Of a DNA stretch of 64,000 nt, positions 32,256-44,944 are shown piece after piece. A program made the position numbers and the translations under genes. How positions within the stretch are numbered: the first letter of the stretch is position 1; each line of letters opens with the position of its first letter. Under the pieces are notes generated by a model. That model searched no databases, was not told the DNA's origin, and saw only the letters and a list, made by a program, of their open reading frames with translations. The DNA lies in contig NW_017265147.1 of NCBI RefSeq assembly GCF_001638985.1, positions 217,545 through 281,544 on the forward strand, written 5' to 3'. The stretch comes from Phycomyces blakesleeanus NRRL 1555(-). Its lineage: Eukaryota; Mucoromycota; Mucoromycetes; Mucorales; Phycomycetaceae.

Positions 32256-35200
32256 TCAATAATTGTTTTTGTATAATTTCTTGTGATACACCATTCCGTC
32301 CTTTTCGTTGTGGTTTTTATGCCATTCGCTGTTATCCTCGGTGTCTAATTTAGTACCTTTTTCATGCATTTTTTTATGAATCCAGCTGTGCTGTTGGCTA
32401 TTATCATCATCATTGTCTTCATTTTCCCAATCATCTTTTCGACTGTTTCCTCGATATCTTTTATCATCTCGTCCACCATTGTATTTATCATTAGGTTCAC
32501 CATCGGGCTCACAATTAGGCCCACCATTGGATCCATTGTTTGATCCACCGATAGGCTTATCATTTGATCCATCGTTTGGTTTACCATTAGGCCCACTGTT
32601 GAATCTATCGTTCGATTCACCGTGTGATTCGCCAATTAATGCCTGATTAGGTCCACCATTAGAGCCATTATCAAATCCATCATTATAGTCATCGTTGGGT
32701 CCACCGTTAAATCCGTTATCAGATCCATCAAGGAAACCATCAAAATCTTCGTTTACAGGTTCGTCATTATCATTAATAACATCAACAACGTCTTCCATGT
32801 TCCAGTTGCTTTCACGGTCGCCGCCATTGTACACTCTGTATCTCCAAATGCCACCTTCCTGACCAATAAGCAATGTTGCTGGAGGCGTGTAAGGAATGGT
32901 TTGTGTTGTTACTACTATCTCTGTAGCCGTCCTTGTCTCGATCCCAAGAGTACCGGCCACTGTTGGCATAGCCATGAGTTCCGCTCCATTAGATGGTCTC
33001 TGAAATCTTAAGGAGGCCAGCGAATGGATCAAGTTTTTAGAAGCAGAGGTAAAAGCTCCATTTTCAATCAATTTGTTGTCGTCCAACAGCCCATTCAACG
33101 CCTCAACAAGCTTCGAAGGCGGTGTCTCGTACCCTTGGTTATTGCTGAGGGCGTTCTTTTTTGTGAGCGCCATTAGGCTGTTGATCAAGTATCGTGAAGA
33201 AGATTCAAGATCTTGACTTGGAACAAGGTTGTTGGGGTTGGTGGCCAAGTCGGACAATGCACCGACAAGGTATTTGGCAGGAGCGGTAAACCCGCTCTTG
33301 TAGGTCAATTCTTTCTTGTTCATCAAATCCTCTAGCGCCTCAATGAGGTGTCCGGCGGGAACTGTAAAGGTTCCATCAGACAACAAGGTGTTCTGGGCCA
33401 TCATATCTACAAGAGAGGTGACCAGATCACTGGCTGGATCGGACAGGGCCCCGTGTTCTATAGATGATGTGTTCTTGAGGTGTTCAGATAGCAGGTCGAC
33501 TAGATTGCTGATGGAGCCTTCAAATATACCATCTGGTAAAATTACACCAGCTTTCATTTGATTAGCAGACGAAATAACCTGGTTTGCAGCTTCGATAATT
33601 GATGGAACATTGGGTAATCTCTTGTGAGCCTGTACTGCTTCGACGGGGACAGGAACATGTGTGTAGATGTCATGGACTGTGGTTGTGAAGATGTCTCTAG
33701 GATCTGTTACGGTAGGTCCAGTGTGCTCACGAGTTATCATGAAAGGATAGCGGGCCGTCATAGTAACGGGATCTAATGGGAGAGCCAGAAAGCCTGGGAA
33801 GGCATCAGGTTCCTGAATTGCGGGAGTAGCCAAAGGTAACTTGGCGACCACGAGATTTCCAATCATGGGCTCATACTCGGTTGTTGTCACTGTCTCGGTG
33901 ACACCGATGGTTGTCATTGACATGTCTGTAACGGTAACAAATTCTGTGGTTGTGATGTCTTGAATGACTATTGAGTTTTCTACTACGACCGCGCCGGTTG
34001 TTCTGGTAGCAAACTCAGTTGATACTAGAGTTGCGATGATCTGGCCTTCGTTTCGTTCAACAGTTCTTGTTTCTTGCTTTGTTTCTGTGACTATGCGAAG
34101 ATCAACGTACGAAGAATATTGGGTTGTGGTTTTGAATTCTGTTTTGGTGTCTGTTAGCATGTTGACAACAGTAACATCCAGTGTACTGTGTACAGTCTGG
34201 GGCTCTTCTGGAGCTGGGTTCAAGAAATCGACCATCTTTGTGAATGTGGTGGTAAAGCTTTCGTAAACCGTGCCTAGCATCATAACCGTAAAGGTTTCTG
34301 TGGCTGTGACATCGCGGTAGGAAGTCGAGAGGTTTAGTTGGGTTACGTTGTAAAGTTCGGTTGAAGTTACTGCTGCAGTTTCGAACACGGTGCTCACGAC
34401 CGGGTTTGGAAGCAAGGGGGGCTCGGCTGCTAGATTTTCAATAAACCGGTCAACGAACTGGACATTTGTGACCGTAGATACCATAGATGATACATCTATT
34501 TCCATGATTGTCTGGGTCGAAACTTGAGTCACTGTATCTTTTAGGATGAGTGGTAAGGTTACTGTTCTTTCGTTGAGTTCGGTCAGGAACTCTGTTGTGG
34601 TGGTGGTGAATGTGGCATTGAATGTTTCATAATTTGTCGAGAAATATGTTGTCTCTGACAAGACTGTTTCAGTACTAGTGGGAATCTCGGGTGCACAAGT
34701 AGATGTGTCTGCGGGTATGATCATAACGTCTTTGAGATGGGTTGTATTGTAAGGGCAGCCGAGAGTAGAGAGTACGCCATAGTTGTATACAAAACTTGGA
34801 GTTTCAGGAACCCATGTGTGATTTGCAGCAATTATTCTTCCAACAAAGATACTCTTTGATGTATCGACCACATCGGCTGAAGAAAAAAAGGAAAGAAAAA
34901 GACCACAAAATCAAGTGATAGATAATCATTTTTTATGACCAATACAAATGGTAATTAGTAGACATTTCTGTGTATGGATATCTATATATACAAACCTTGT
35001 GGAGCAATCAACATGCCGGCAAAGTAATGTTCTGAGCTTTTTTGAATAGTGATCTTTCCATCGCGAACAAAGTTACCACTTGCATCCACTGGATAAAAAT
35101 TGTAAATTACACGACAAACCGGAATACCCAAGATAGGGTCTGTTGAATTGATCAAAAATGTCGAGCCATCGAGTACAGGGAACTATTATAGAAATTAATA

Positions 35201-36368
35201 CTTAAAAGTGTCAGATTAACTAGAGTATATACGGCACACATACATCTACGCGTGACCAGACAGTCAATCAACAAAACAGCTAAGCACGTTTGATGTTCTA
35301 TTGAAGTATCTTACATTGAAAACAATGGGCTTGCCATCTTCAGGGAATTTTCCACTCGAGATACCATTCCAGGGAGTTAGGCCTGTGTAGAGGGATGAAC
35401 CTTCTGACAATTCACTGGCAGCAACTCCGCAATTGATGCTCCCGCAACTGTTGAAAGTTAGGACATGGTGTTGTCTGACTGGCATACACCTTTGTGGAGT
35501 AACAATGACTGGAGTCAAGCTTGCGTCTGGATTGATTTGGAGAGTTGGTAGTAGGCTGGCCAGCTTAGCCTGGAAATCAATAACTGAATTTTTTAGATTG
35601 TCGAATTGGACAACACCCGTGCCCTGGTTGGTTTCGATACTGCAATCCCATGCAAATTGGGTCAATTGGTCTGTGGTTCCGCCATCTTCGATCAGTGCTA
35701 GGCCAGTAACGTCTCCCAGGTGGGTGGCGGTGAATTTTCCGCCGACCACCAGTCCATATTCAAGGTAGGTGAGATTTGGGTTTGATGTACAAGCTGCATG
35801 GAGAGCAATCCGCCCGGCTGATAAACTTTTTACGTTAATATCACCTTGGACTGCAAGCGGGTATTCAACAATAAAGTCTCCGGGTGTAATGACATTTCCG
35901 AAAAATATAGCACCAAAGCGAGAAATCTATTATTGTTGTTTTGTGAAGGTAAAAAGAAAAAGAAAACAGTTAAATGTGATGCACATAAAGTTGTAGATAT
36001 ATGTGTGTATAGACTGGTGTAAAAGTGCGTGGATGTATAAATATACATGGATATGCATGTGCATGTGCACATTAGTATTTAATTGTTTCTTTTTAATTTC
36101 TTTTACTGTTTAGTCGAGATATCTTTAATAAAAGAGTTTATTCTGGTATACTATAGTAACTTACAATGTCAATATTTGTTAAACCACTTCCTTGCTGCCG
36201 ACGCTCTAGTTTACCAGCAGATGGCATTGGAAATCCAAAGTCTGAGTCTGTCAAATGATCAAACAAAGAGTTGGTAATAAGGTTCTTTATGTAAGCTGCC
36301 TCTGACAGCTGTGTGCATCGGAGACCACAGAGTATCCAAAGCAGGATGTTTGCTGTATTCGCTTTCAT
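32256..36368 (-). CDS. Large secreted choice-of-anchor-A repeat protein
   Basis: Exons 36165-36368, 35315-35926, 34996-35182 and 32256-34876 (minus strand) give about 1,207 residues. A hydrophobic signal peptide covers about residues 1-24. Residues about 69-340 match the choice-of-anchor-A type found in secreted bacterial and fungal proteins ('ISRFGAIFFGNVITPGDF', then a Tyr-rich end). Next comes a Thr/Val-rich region of about 400 residues. Residues about 790-960 form a 26-residue repeat array. The C-terminal 150 residues are Gly/Asn/Asp-rich, then charged. No GPI signal or membrane anchor is seen at the end. A cell-wall or matrix role is inferred. No enzyme motif is present. Confidence 0.85.
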
Positions 36369-36662
36369 AGTAGTAAAGTCTCTTTCTATCCTTCTTCTTT
36401 CTCTTTTTGACTTTATATGATGTATTCTAAAGGAAGATGGTCAATACGTAGAATTAAAAAAAAATTAATGTGATAAAGTTGGGTATATTTATATGATGTG
36501 ATGTGTAAAGGACATCTTCAATGGTTTCAAAGCTGGCTGGAATGAAAAAGCAGAAGTGCGTGTTTGTGTGTGTGTGTGTGGTAGGTAATAAATCACTGTC
36601 AATACATATGTATATATGGAGTGACAAGAAGTTTACAGCACGTTTATTGTTTTCTTTTTTTT

Positions 36663-36709
36663 TTGGTTTGGTTTGGTTTGGTTTGGTTTGGTTTTGGTTT
36701 TGGTTTGCA
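36663..36709 (+). repeat. (GGTTT)n microsatellite
   Basis: About five GGTTT units, then GGTTTT variants. It is internal and unlike the TTAGGG telomere unit. Confidence 0.85.
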
Positions 36710-37380
36710 TTGGATCGAATTGGATTGAATTGGTTTTAACCATTGGAGGTTTGAAGTACGAGATGATCAAGTAGAGAACAAATGCATGAAGAGGATAGGG
36801 GGTTCGACAGTAGAATTGAAATTTTTTCAAAAAAACAAATAATATTCCTAATATGATGTTATGGCATTTAGCATAAGCCTTGTACATGATTATAGATGTA
36901 TAGATATAGATACACATTTGGTTTTGACCGTTGAAGATTCTTAATGTAAAATCTGGAGAAAGAGAGTAACGATCATTGGCTCTGTCTACTTGTAGGTATA
37001 TTTATTTGATTTAGCTAGATACAACCAGAAAAAGAAAAAGAAAAAACTCAAATTATTGATTACAAGACAATAATATACAAAAGGCTGGTTTTTTTGTGCA
37101 AAAATGAATAAAGTAAGAGAGCAAAAGATATAGCATTGTCTTAAGATAGTAAATAAAATAAAAAAAATCGTTCAATTTGATTGATTAATTTTGACTTCTT
37201 TAAATGAGAAATATATTACTGTCTTTTCTCTGTCTTTCTTTCAATGGCATACAAACAGATATACAGATATAGAAGAATAAAGAAGGACCTTGGTGATACT
37301 TAAGAATGTTAGACGAGTAAGTAAAATGTCCATCGATTTCAAATATTGAGTCTATACAATATCTAATTAATTAATTAAAT

Positions 37381-37424
37381 GATGAATGAATGAATGAATG
37401 AATGAATGAATGAATGAATGAATG
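37381..37424 (+). repeat. (GAAT)n microsatellite
   Basis: About ten uninterrupted GAAT units in non-coding DNA. Confidence 0.9.
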
Positions 37425-38731
37425 GTTCTTCTTAGTGTTATGAGAATTACAATGATAATAATAAAACCATGAGAATAATTGTAAGAGCCTCTGGTCAGCC
37501 CCATTTGAGATTCCATTGGATACTCAGTCACTATTAAACTGCACGCTTAAATATATATATAGATGTGTAAATATAGATAGATAAATATACCATTTGGTTT
37601 ATAAAATGACAAAAGCTTCTTGATTGATTTCTGCTTTTATTTTACAAATCGATATTAAAATATATCTACATACACTCTATCTATTTTTATTATTTTAATA
37701 TTTAAAAACAACTTTGATCTACCTACTTAATATACCATTTTCACTATATACTTACTATTAATAAATTTACTACTACTATCTATTATATATATATCTAGTG
37801 ATTCTTTAAAGGCTTATTGACATATGAATGATAGAAATCTAAAGACTCTTTATTTAATTATTATTTTTTTAAAAACGATCGATTGATCGATTGATTCCTG
37901 GATCGACACAGAACAAGATGGATAATATTATTATTCTAGATCGAAAAAGAGTGTTTGAAATAAAGCGAAATATTCATCGCATTACAGCCAAATTCAGAGC
38001 AGTAAAATCAAAGTAGAGATTTAGGCTTGTAACGTCCACACTACTACCACTAAACTATTACCCTATTATATACAAATGATGGTTACGAAACGGATAAATA
38101 TATAAATACGAGTTAAAATAATAATAATAATAAATAACAGTAGAAAATCACTTGATTTCTTATGAAGATATAGCTATATTATGTGTATATATATATATTT
38201 GTTATCAAGATAAATAAGACTCTATTCAATATTTACATAAAAGTAAAAAAGTGTGCGTATTTTTTGATACCAAAAATCAACATCTTTTACCTTCCCCTTA
38301 CACTTTTTTTTTTATGTTCTTTTTAAACCTCAAATTTATTAACCAATCAATTCAGTTTATTTTTACGCATACGCCAATAGGCTTTCATGGAAAGTATATG
38401 AATTTAAATTAAAAAAAAAAAAAAAAAAGTGAAATAAAGAGTATTTTTTTTTTATTTTTTTATTTTTTTGCTTACGATAAGTTCCTTTTTTAGACGGAGG
38501 CCAGAAAGTGATTACGCTTCCTTGTTCACCTTTTTTGCATATCTGTATAACATGATTGGCAAAAAGCTTACTCCCTCCCCCCTTTTTTTTTATTTAATTT
38601 ATATTTATATATATAGTTTTTGACTGTCTTTCAAAAAAAAAAATAGATACACACTCATATTCACGCAAGACCAAGTTACAAATACCTACTATATATAAAG
38701 CTTTCTTTTCTTTTATAGCTTATCAATTCAA

Positions 38732-39803
38732 ATGGAAAACAATAACACAATGGCATCAAAAACAGCTATAGTACTCGGTGGAACTGGTAAATAATATCAA
38801 GCAATAGTAACAACACAGCTTGCTGTTCACGAAGAAAGAAAAAAAAAAAAGTCATCTTACACATTGTGGTAATCAAGGCGCGGTTGGAAAGGCACTCGTA
38901 AGGGATCTGTTGGTAAATGGAAGTTACGAAAAGGTTGTTGCCATTGGAAGAAGACCAGTTGAACTTGACTCGAATGTTCCTCAAGAGAAACTTGTAAGAA
39001 TAAGATATATATATATATATTTGTCTTTTGGTTGCCATTACTGAATACTTTAATGTAGGTTCAAAAGTCAGTTGACTTTGATAATCTCGACAAATATCGA
39101 CAAGCCTTTAATAACGCCAGGTAAAGTAGTATTAGTAGTAGTGCTATTGTTATTATTTTATTAATAAATGTGTGTGTGTGTGTGTGTAGTGATGTGTATT
39201 GCTGTCTTGGAACTACTCGAGCAGCGGCTGGTACTGCAGAGAACTTTGTAAAGATTGACCAGACCTACGTGCTTAACTCAGCCAAGATTATTGCGGAACA
39301 GAATCCACCAAAAGATAATGAGAAGCTGAGTCCAGTACACTTTTTGTACTGTTCGTCTAGGGTAAGAGTTTATTGGATTCATTTCTAAACCTTATATATA
39401 TATATATATATATTTAATTTTTATTATTTTATTTTTTGGTGTAAAGGGTTCAAATAAGGATTCTGTTTTCTTGTACCCAAGATCAAAGGGACAGACAGAA
39501 GAAGGCTTAAAACAGACTGGATTCCAAAAAGTGAGTCTGTTTCACCCAGGAATATTGATCGTCGAGGAGCCAAGACCCGAACGCAGACTTGCTGAAGCGG
39601 TTGTGGTCAATTTGGTTCCTAGCTTCAGTCGGTTCTTTGGACTAAGCTGGTATGCTCCGGTCGGGTCGGTTGGTAGTGCGATGCGTAAGGTTGGGGAGGG
39701 ATATAATGTTCCGGAAAGCAAAACCAAGGTGTTTGAACCAACTGGTACAAAGGTTAATGAGTTTAGTAATGTCGACATTGATCTTATTTCACCCCATGAC
39801 TAA
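38732..39803 (+). CDS. FMP52/TIP30-like NAD(P)-binding protein
   Basis: Five exons (38732-38786, 38878-38993, 39059-39120, 39190-39361, 39447-39803) give 253 residues. The N-terminal Rossmann motif 'VLGGTGAVGK' binds NAD(P), and 'CCLGTTRAAAG' and a 'YPRSKGQTE' block follow, where Tyr and Lys sit in the short-chain dehydrogenase catalytic spacing. Yeast Fmp52 of this family is found at mitochondria. The animal homologue is HTATIP2/TIP30. The substrate is unknown. All introns are GT-AG. The second has a 10-A run near its centre. Confidence 0.85.
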
Positions 39804-40965
39804 AGAAGAAAAAGAAGACAATTGTATATTTTAATAAAGTAATCATAATTCATCATATATCATTTTGTTTGGTCGGTTGGTTGGTTTAAAAGACTAAATG
39901 TTAAAGATATACTAGAGAGTATTACAGGGATGTTGATTGGACTTAATCAAAATACTATAGATTAAATTAAATTGAATGATAAAGATTATAGAATTGCTAT
40001 ATAATCTAGTGATATACCTGTTTTAACCAATAATTTATCGATCATAAAAAAAAAAGTAAAAATATAAATATAAAAAAGCATTTGAATGATGTAGATGTTC
40101 AATCGAAATAGTTTATGTATTACAAATTTGGTTCAAAATTTGAATTTCAAGTAAAGAGATATATAAAGTTTATCATGTCATTATGTCAAGACTAAACATT
40201 ATACAAGAGTGAGGTGGTGAGAAGGGGTATTTATGTGTTTTGAATAAGTATTACAATATATTTGTCTTTGTTTAGTTGGCCAGAAATCAATAGGATATAA
40301 TACAGGATAATATGCTGGTACTGTTGATACTGTACTGCACAGCTGGTTATATTCAATATGAGAAACGAATAACAATTATATACAAAATAGGGACCAAGGG
40401 TATCTGAATATTGGTATTATTGTCACATTTTTATTATTATTATAATTATTATTTTCACATTTGTATGTATGTATATCATAGTATTAATTTATTCAATTCA
40501 ATTCAATTCAATTCAATTCAATTCAATTCAATTCAAAATGCCAAATTGTGTGCGACAAACTTCTCGGGTACTGATACGGCTTCTGATTTATCAGCGCACA
40601 AAATATCACATTTTCAACATATATGTATATATAAAATGCGACATCAATTTCCAATAAAGGGAGGAAAAGGGAAGGAGGAGTATGAGGAGGAAGGGAAGGG
40701 GAAGTCAAATGTAAGGCAAGTTAAGGTAGGGTATAGTAAGGATATCAAGACTAGAACATATTAAGCACTAGATTAGACTACACTGGACCAAATCACAATA
40801 CGCCTTTTGTTGCTTCTTCTTTTATCTAAAAAAAAAATAAAAAAAAAAGAGTTGTTTGTTTGTAGACCATATTTTTCCATCTTTTAATTTTTATTTTATT
40901 TTTAATTTTATATTTTTTTTTTGCAACTCCTATTCTTTACTCATCTTACTAAAGACATCATCATC
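39804..40965. promoter_or_regulatory. Intergenic region upstream of VAP gene
   Basis: AT-rich spacer with an (ATTCA)n run at about 40490-40537. A GGAAGGGGAAG purine patch lies near 40680-40700, and poly-T tracts precede the VAP start. No gene is seen. The short ORFs here are low complexity. Confidence 0.4.
40490..40537 (+). repeat. (ATTCA)n microsatellite
   Basis: About nine pentanucleotide units in non-coding DNA. Confidence 0.9.
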
Positions 40966-42974
40966 ATGTCTGTCGTCATTGAGCCAGTCTCACAATTAAC
41001 ATTCTACCGTACGATATCTACCGATAATCATATAGATACATACGAAGGATTGAATAAGCTAATCATATATAAAACTATAGATCCCTTGACCGAGTCAAGA
41101 AATGAAGTTCTCCATGTAAAGAATCCTGGTGCAGAACCAGTCTCATTCAAGGTTAAGACTACTGCTCCAAAACAATACTGTGTCAGACCTAATGCAGGAC
41201 GCATTGAACCTAACTCTCAAGTTGAAGTTCAAAGTAAATGTCTATAAAACGACGCATATACATACATACATACATACATATAGAAAGAGTTTGAGAGTGA
41301 GATGGGGAAATATTACCGAGTGACAGTTAGAATATTAGACTGTTCAAGTTGGTATGCTTTATATGCGCAGAAAAGACTGATTTATGACTATTATTGCATC
41401 TTATAGTCATTCTCCAGCCTTTCAAGGAAGATTTGCCTTTGGATTACAAATGCAAGGATAAATTTCTTGTCCAGACAGCTGTTATTAAGCCTGTTTATGA
41501 GAATCTATCCACATCCGAAATGGTAGAGTAGCCCAAAGTTTCGATATACAAATAATTTTATTTTAATTACTAATGAATTAATTAATGAACATCAACCAAA
41601 CGATCTAATATATTTGTTGATTGGTTTGTAGTGGGGACTTGTAGAGGCTGAGGACAAGGCCAGTATCCAGCAATTTAAAATCAAGTGTGTGTATGCTACC
41701 TTGCCTTCAACCACTCTTCCTACTGTACAAGAAGCTGGACCTGCGTATGTTCCACCACCTACACCAGCGCCTGTGTCTTCGCTGCCACCTACCGTACCAG
41801 TTCCTTCAGTGCCAGAAACAGTTGTTCCAGCTCAGACTCAAGCTCAGGCTCCAGCTCCAGCACCTGTACCTGTACCTGTACCTGCACTGGTTGTACCAGA
41901 ACAAGCACAAGCACAAGCACAAGCACAAGCACAAGCACAAGCACAAGAACAATTACCAGCACAAGTTGCACCACCATCATCAGTTGCACCACCATCTTCA
42001 GCGCCAATAACTCTATCGTCAGTAGGAGATAAACCAGTTTTAGCAGCACCAAAAACAGAACCATCTACTACCACCAATGCCACTACTATTACAACTACAA
42101 CTACTAACAATAAGCCTGATGGTGTTGTTCCAGCCGCAGCATCTGAGTCTAATATTGCAGAAAACAATGAAATAATTCAGCAAGTTCCCTCTGAACACGT
42201 GTCAGATAAGACAATTCCATTGAGTGCTGCCGCTGCTGCTGATACTACTACTGCCACGATTGACACTAGTATTGGAACTAATGCTACCGAAACCCCAGTT
42301 TATTCTGCACGAGAGATTAAACCGGTAAATATTTATCGAATACAAACCAATAACATAAATATATATATATATTAAAATAATAATCTTAATAGGTAACCAA
42401 AATAAATATACCTGAATCTAGCAATGGATCTGCTCCAGTTGCTGCGGTTACGTTTTCTAGACCAGAAATTGCTAGAGATAGTGATGAAAAGCTAATGAAG
42501 CCAGATGGGGGTTCTTTTATTGGAAGCAATGGCGGTAATTCTGGTCAGGTTGATGATATCAAGCCAAGAGAAGTATCATTACAACCGACAGCAGCAACAG
42601 TACAATCACAACCAACTTTGTTGACTTCAGCGCCAGAGTTGGATAGGGGATTAATTGGATCTGGATCGTTTGTGAATGAAAAGAAAGACAAGGACCAAGT
42701 GGGAGTAGAAGCAGAAGTAGAAGTAAAGAATGGAGTTGCTGAATTGGAGCTTAAATTGAACGCGGCTCGTGCTCAGATCAAGCTATTGGAAAAGGAAGTA
42801 GAAAGTTTGGTTATGAACAAGAGCAAGGTTGTTGATAAGGAGGATGGCAAGAGATCTGACGCTGTTCACCAACACTTGGCAGCATTGCGACAGCCTTCTG
42901 TAGATGGTTATCCTCCAGAGGTTGTTTTGGCAGTAGCTGGATTAGTGTTTATTGTTACTTATCTCTTATTCTAA
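40966..42974 (+). CDS. SCS2: SCS2/VAP-type ER tail-anchored MSP protein
   Basis: VAPs tether the ER to other membranes by binding FFAT motifs. Exons are 40966-41008, 41081-41233, 41407-41522, 41632-42324 and 42393-42974, giving 528 residues. The MSP domain (about 7-130) has 'FKVKTTAPKQYCVRPNAG', the FFAT-binding surface. A Pro/Gln/Ala-rich linker follows, with perfect (AQ)n and (PV)n repeats. A predicted coiled coil lies near 425-470. The C-terminus is a 17-residue hydrophobic anchor (VVLAVAGLVFIVTYLLF). Intron 1 (41009-41080) is 72 bases, in frame and stop-free. It was called because removing it restores the FY-PLTE family spacing. Confidence 0.92.
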
Positions 42975-43375
42975 AATAATCTTGATAATAAAATTAATTT
43001 GAGAAAAGACAAAAATAATCCTTTTTTTTTTTATATATATATATTAATATTATTTTCATTAAATATGTAAATGTATGTATAAATGCATGTAACTAATGGG
43101 TAATATTACATCATCATTGTCATACTCTTTTACACCTTTTTTCTATTGACTCTCTTTTTTTTTTTGGGTTGCCATTTAAAGATAGAATAATATATATATA
43201 TATTGAACTATTCCAACGATTGAATGCTTCACCTGTTCTTTTGGAAATAACCGAATTGATCCAAGATACATATATATCAATTATGACATGACATGACAGT
43301 ACATGACATGACAGTACAGATTTGTTATATGGAATATGGCCGGATATTAACTTTATAAAGTATATATAGATAGAT

Positions 43376-43429
<54 letters not shown>

Positions 43430-43963
43430 AACACTTTGATCCAAAACACACAATTATTTATGTCAATGTAAATATAAATATAAATATAAATATACACCCA
43501 CGCACAGAAGATAAAGAAGGAAGGAAGGAATTCAAGTGTGAGAAATGACGTTTGGTGGTGAGAAAATGATGCTGTCCAAAGGAGAGAACATGGCGTTTCA
43601 TTCATCCAATTCATTTTGTTCAGTCTCTTTTATATAATCCATTGTTTAACAAATTGCCTCTAAATATCATTTCATGCCCGGGGAATCTATTGAATAAATG
43701 ATCACAACCATAACCATAACCATAACTATAACTATAATGATATTTATAACCATAGCAACAAATAACAATTGATAACAATTTGATAGTAATAGTATACTTT
43801 TTTCTTTTTTTTTTCTCTGTCTCTCTTTCGTATATGTATAAATTAAAATTAAAATTAAAATTAAAATATACAAAATTTATATTTTATTTATTAAATTTGA
43901 AACCTCCTAAAATGTAATATAATAATTTTATAATTTTGTTTTGTATCGTTGCCGATCTTGGTC

Positions 43964-43999
<36 letters not shown>

Positions 44000-44944
44000 T
44001 TATTGACACAAAGACACATAAGAATATATATAAAAATCTCTTCTTGTTCTGGAACTAATGATTGTCCCTTTCTATTTTGTTAGACAACTCATGATATGTG
44101 GCTGTACAAAAACACTTTTTGTACAGAATCATTCTTCTTCCTTTTTTTTATTATTATTTTGGGTTTTTGTATTACATGTAATATAGACACATAAAAGATA
44201 ACAAAGAAAAAAAAAAGTAAAAGGGTTTGTGCGTGAAATCTTACATTTGTCTATTATTCGCTTTAAGAAATCCGAGCAATATTTCCAGAAGAAAGAGAGA
44301 TAATTTTTGGATTGACGGTTAAATGGAACAAATGTGTTGCTATGGTCAGAATATTATTAAGAGAGACAGCCTCGCCTATAGAATTTGTCTGTTGTCAATG
44401 GGTTGTATGTTGGCAAGAGATTTGTTTCAATTGAAGGGCTTGATTTCATATTCAGAATTTTTTTTTTTTTTTTTTTTTTTGGTTATTAGAGATGTAGAAT
44501 TAATCTGGTGATTTTATAATATCATTTTTGATTTATTTATTTATTTATGTGTTGTGTGAAATAGACTGATTTTTATATATATTTTATTTTATTTTATTTT
44601 AATAAAGAGTAAGAGTAAGAAATAATTATGAATCAATAGAATGATTTCTAAAATCGATTGTGTACTGTGTGTTGAAATGTTAAAAAGAAAAAATAAATAA
44701 AAATATTAACGTTTCATCATAATTATTGTCATTTTGAATCTCTCTCTTATTTTTTTTTTTTTTTTTTTTTTTTTTGGTATTTTAACCCGCCTATCCTCCC
44801 CCTATTTCAATTCCTTTCTTTCTTTCTTTCTTTCTTTCTTATTTATTTATTTTTATATTAATAATATTTTTCACCTTATCAAATATTCACCATCTATCTA
44901 ATAACAATAATATTCCTACTTTTTTTTTTTAACACTCAACAAAC
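42975..44944. promoter_or_regulatory. 2 kb intergenic region with microsatellites
   Basis: No gene is supported. It contains (GATA)n at 43369-43429, (ATTT)n at 43964-44000, (TTTC)n at 44814-44840 and T tracts at 44459-44480 and 44751-44775. The T/C-rich end lies directly upstream of the kinase start and fits a fungal promoter. Confidence 0.45.
43369..43429 (+). repeat. (GATA)n microsatellite
   Basis: About fourteen GATA units with one interruption near the left end. Confidence 0.9.

Larger units (their letters stand above)
36369..38731. promoter_or_regulatory. 2.4 kb divergent intergenic region with microsatellites
   Basis: This separates the CAA-protein start from the FMP52-like start. It holds a (GGTTT)n tract (36663-36709), a (GAAT)n tract (37381-37424) and several A/T homopolymers. 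An isolated 'ggaccttggtga' at 37285 resembles the TIR family end. No ORF or RNA gene is recognised. The T-rich tract just upstream of 38732 probably belongs to the FMP52-like promoter. Confidence 0.45.

Noticed and set aside
36663..36709. GGTTT tract as telomeric repeat
   Set aside because: Few units, internal position, not TTAGGG, and genes continue on both sides.
36780..36800. GGTTCGA resembling a tRNA T-loop
   Set aside because: No acceptor stem, D-arm or anticodon arm can be fitted around it. No tRNA was identified in the window.
37280..37300. Copy of the AGAGACC TIR family in the 36-38 kb spacer
   Set aside because: Only about 11-12 bases match and no partner end or duplication is found, so it may be chance.
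43369..43429. Possible CRISPR-like array
   Set aside because: A perfect tetranucleotide microsatellite without spacers, in a eukaryotic genome. No array was seen elsewhere.
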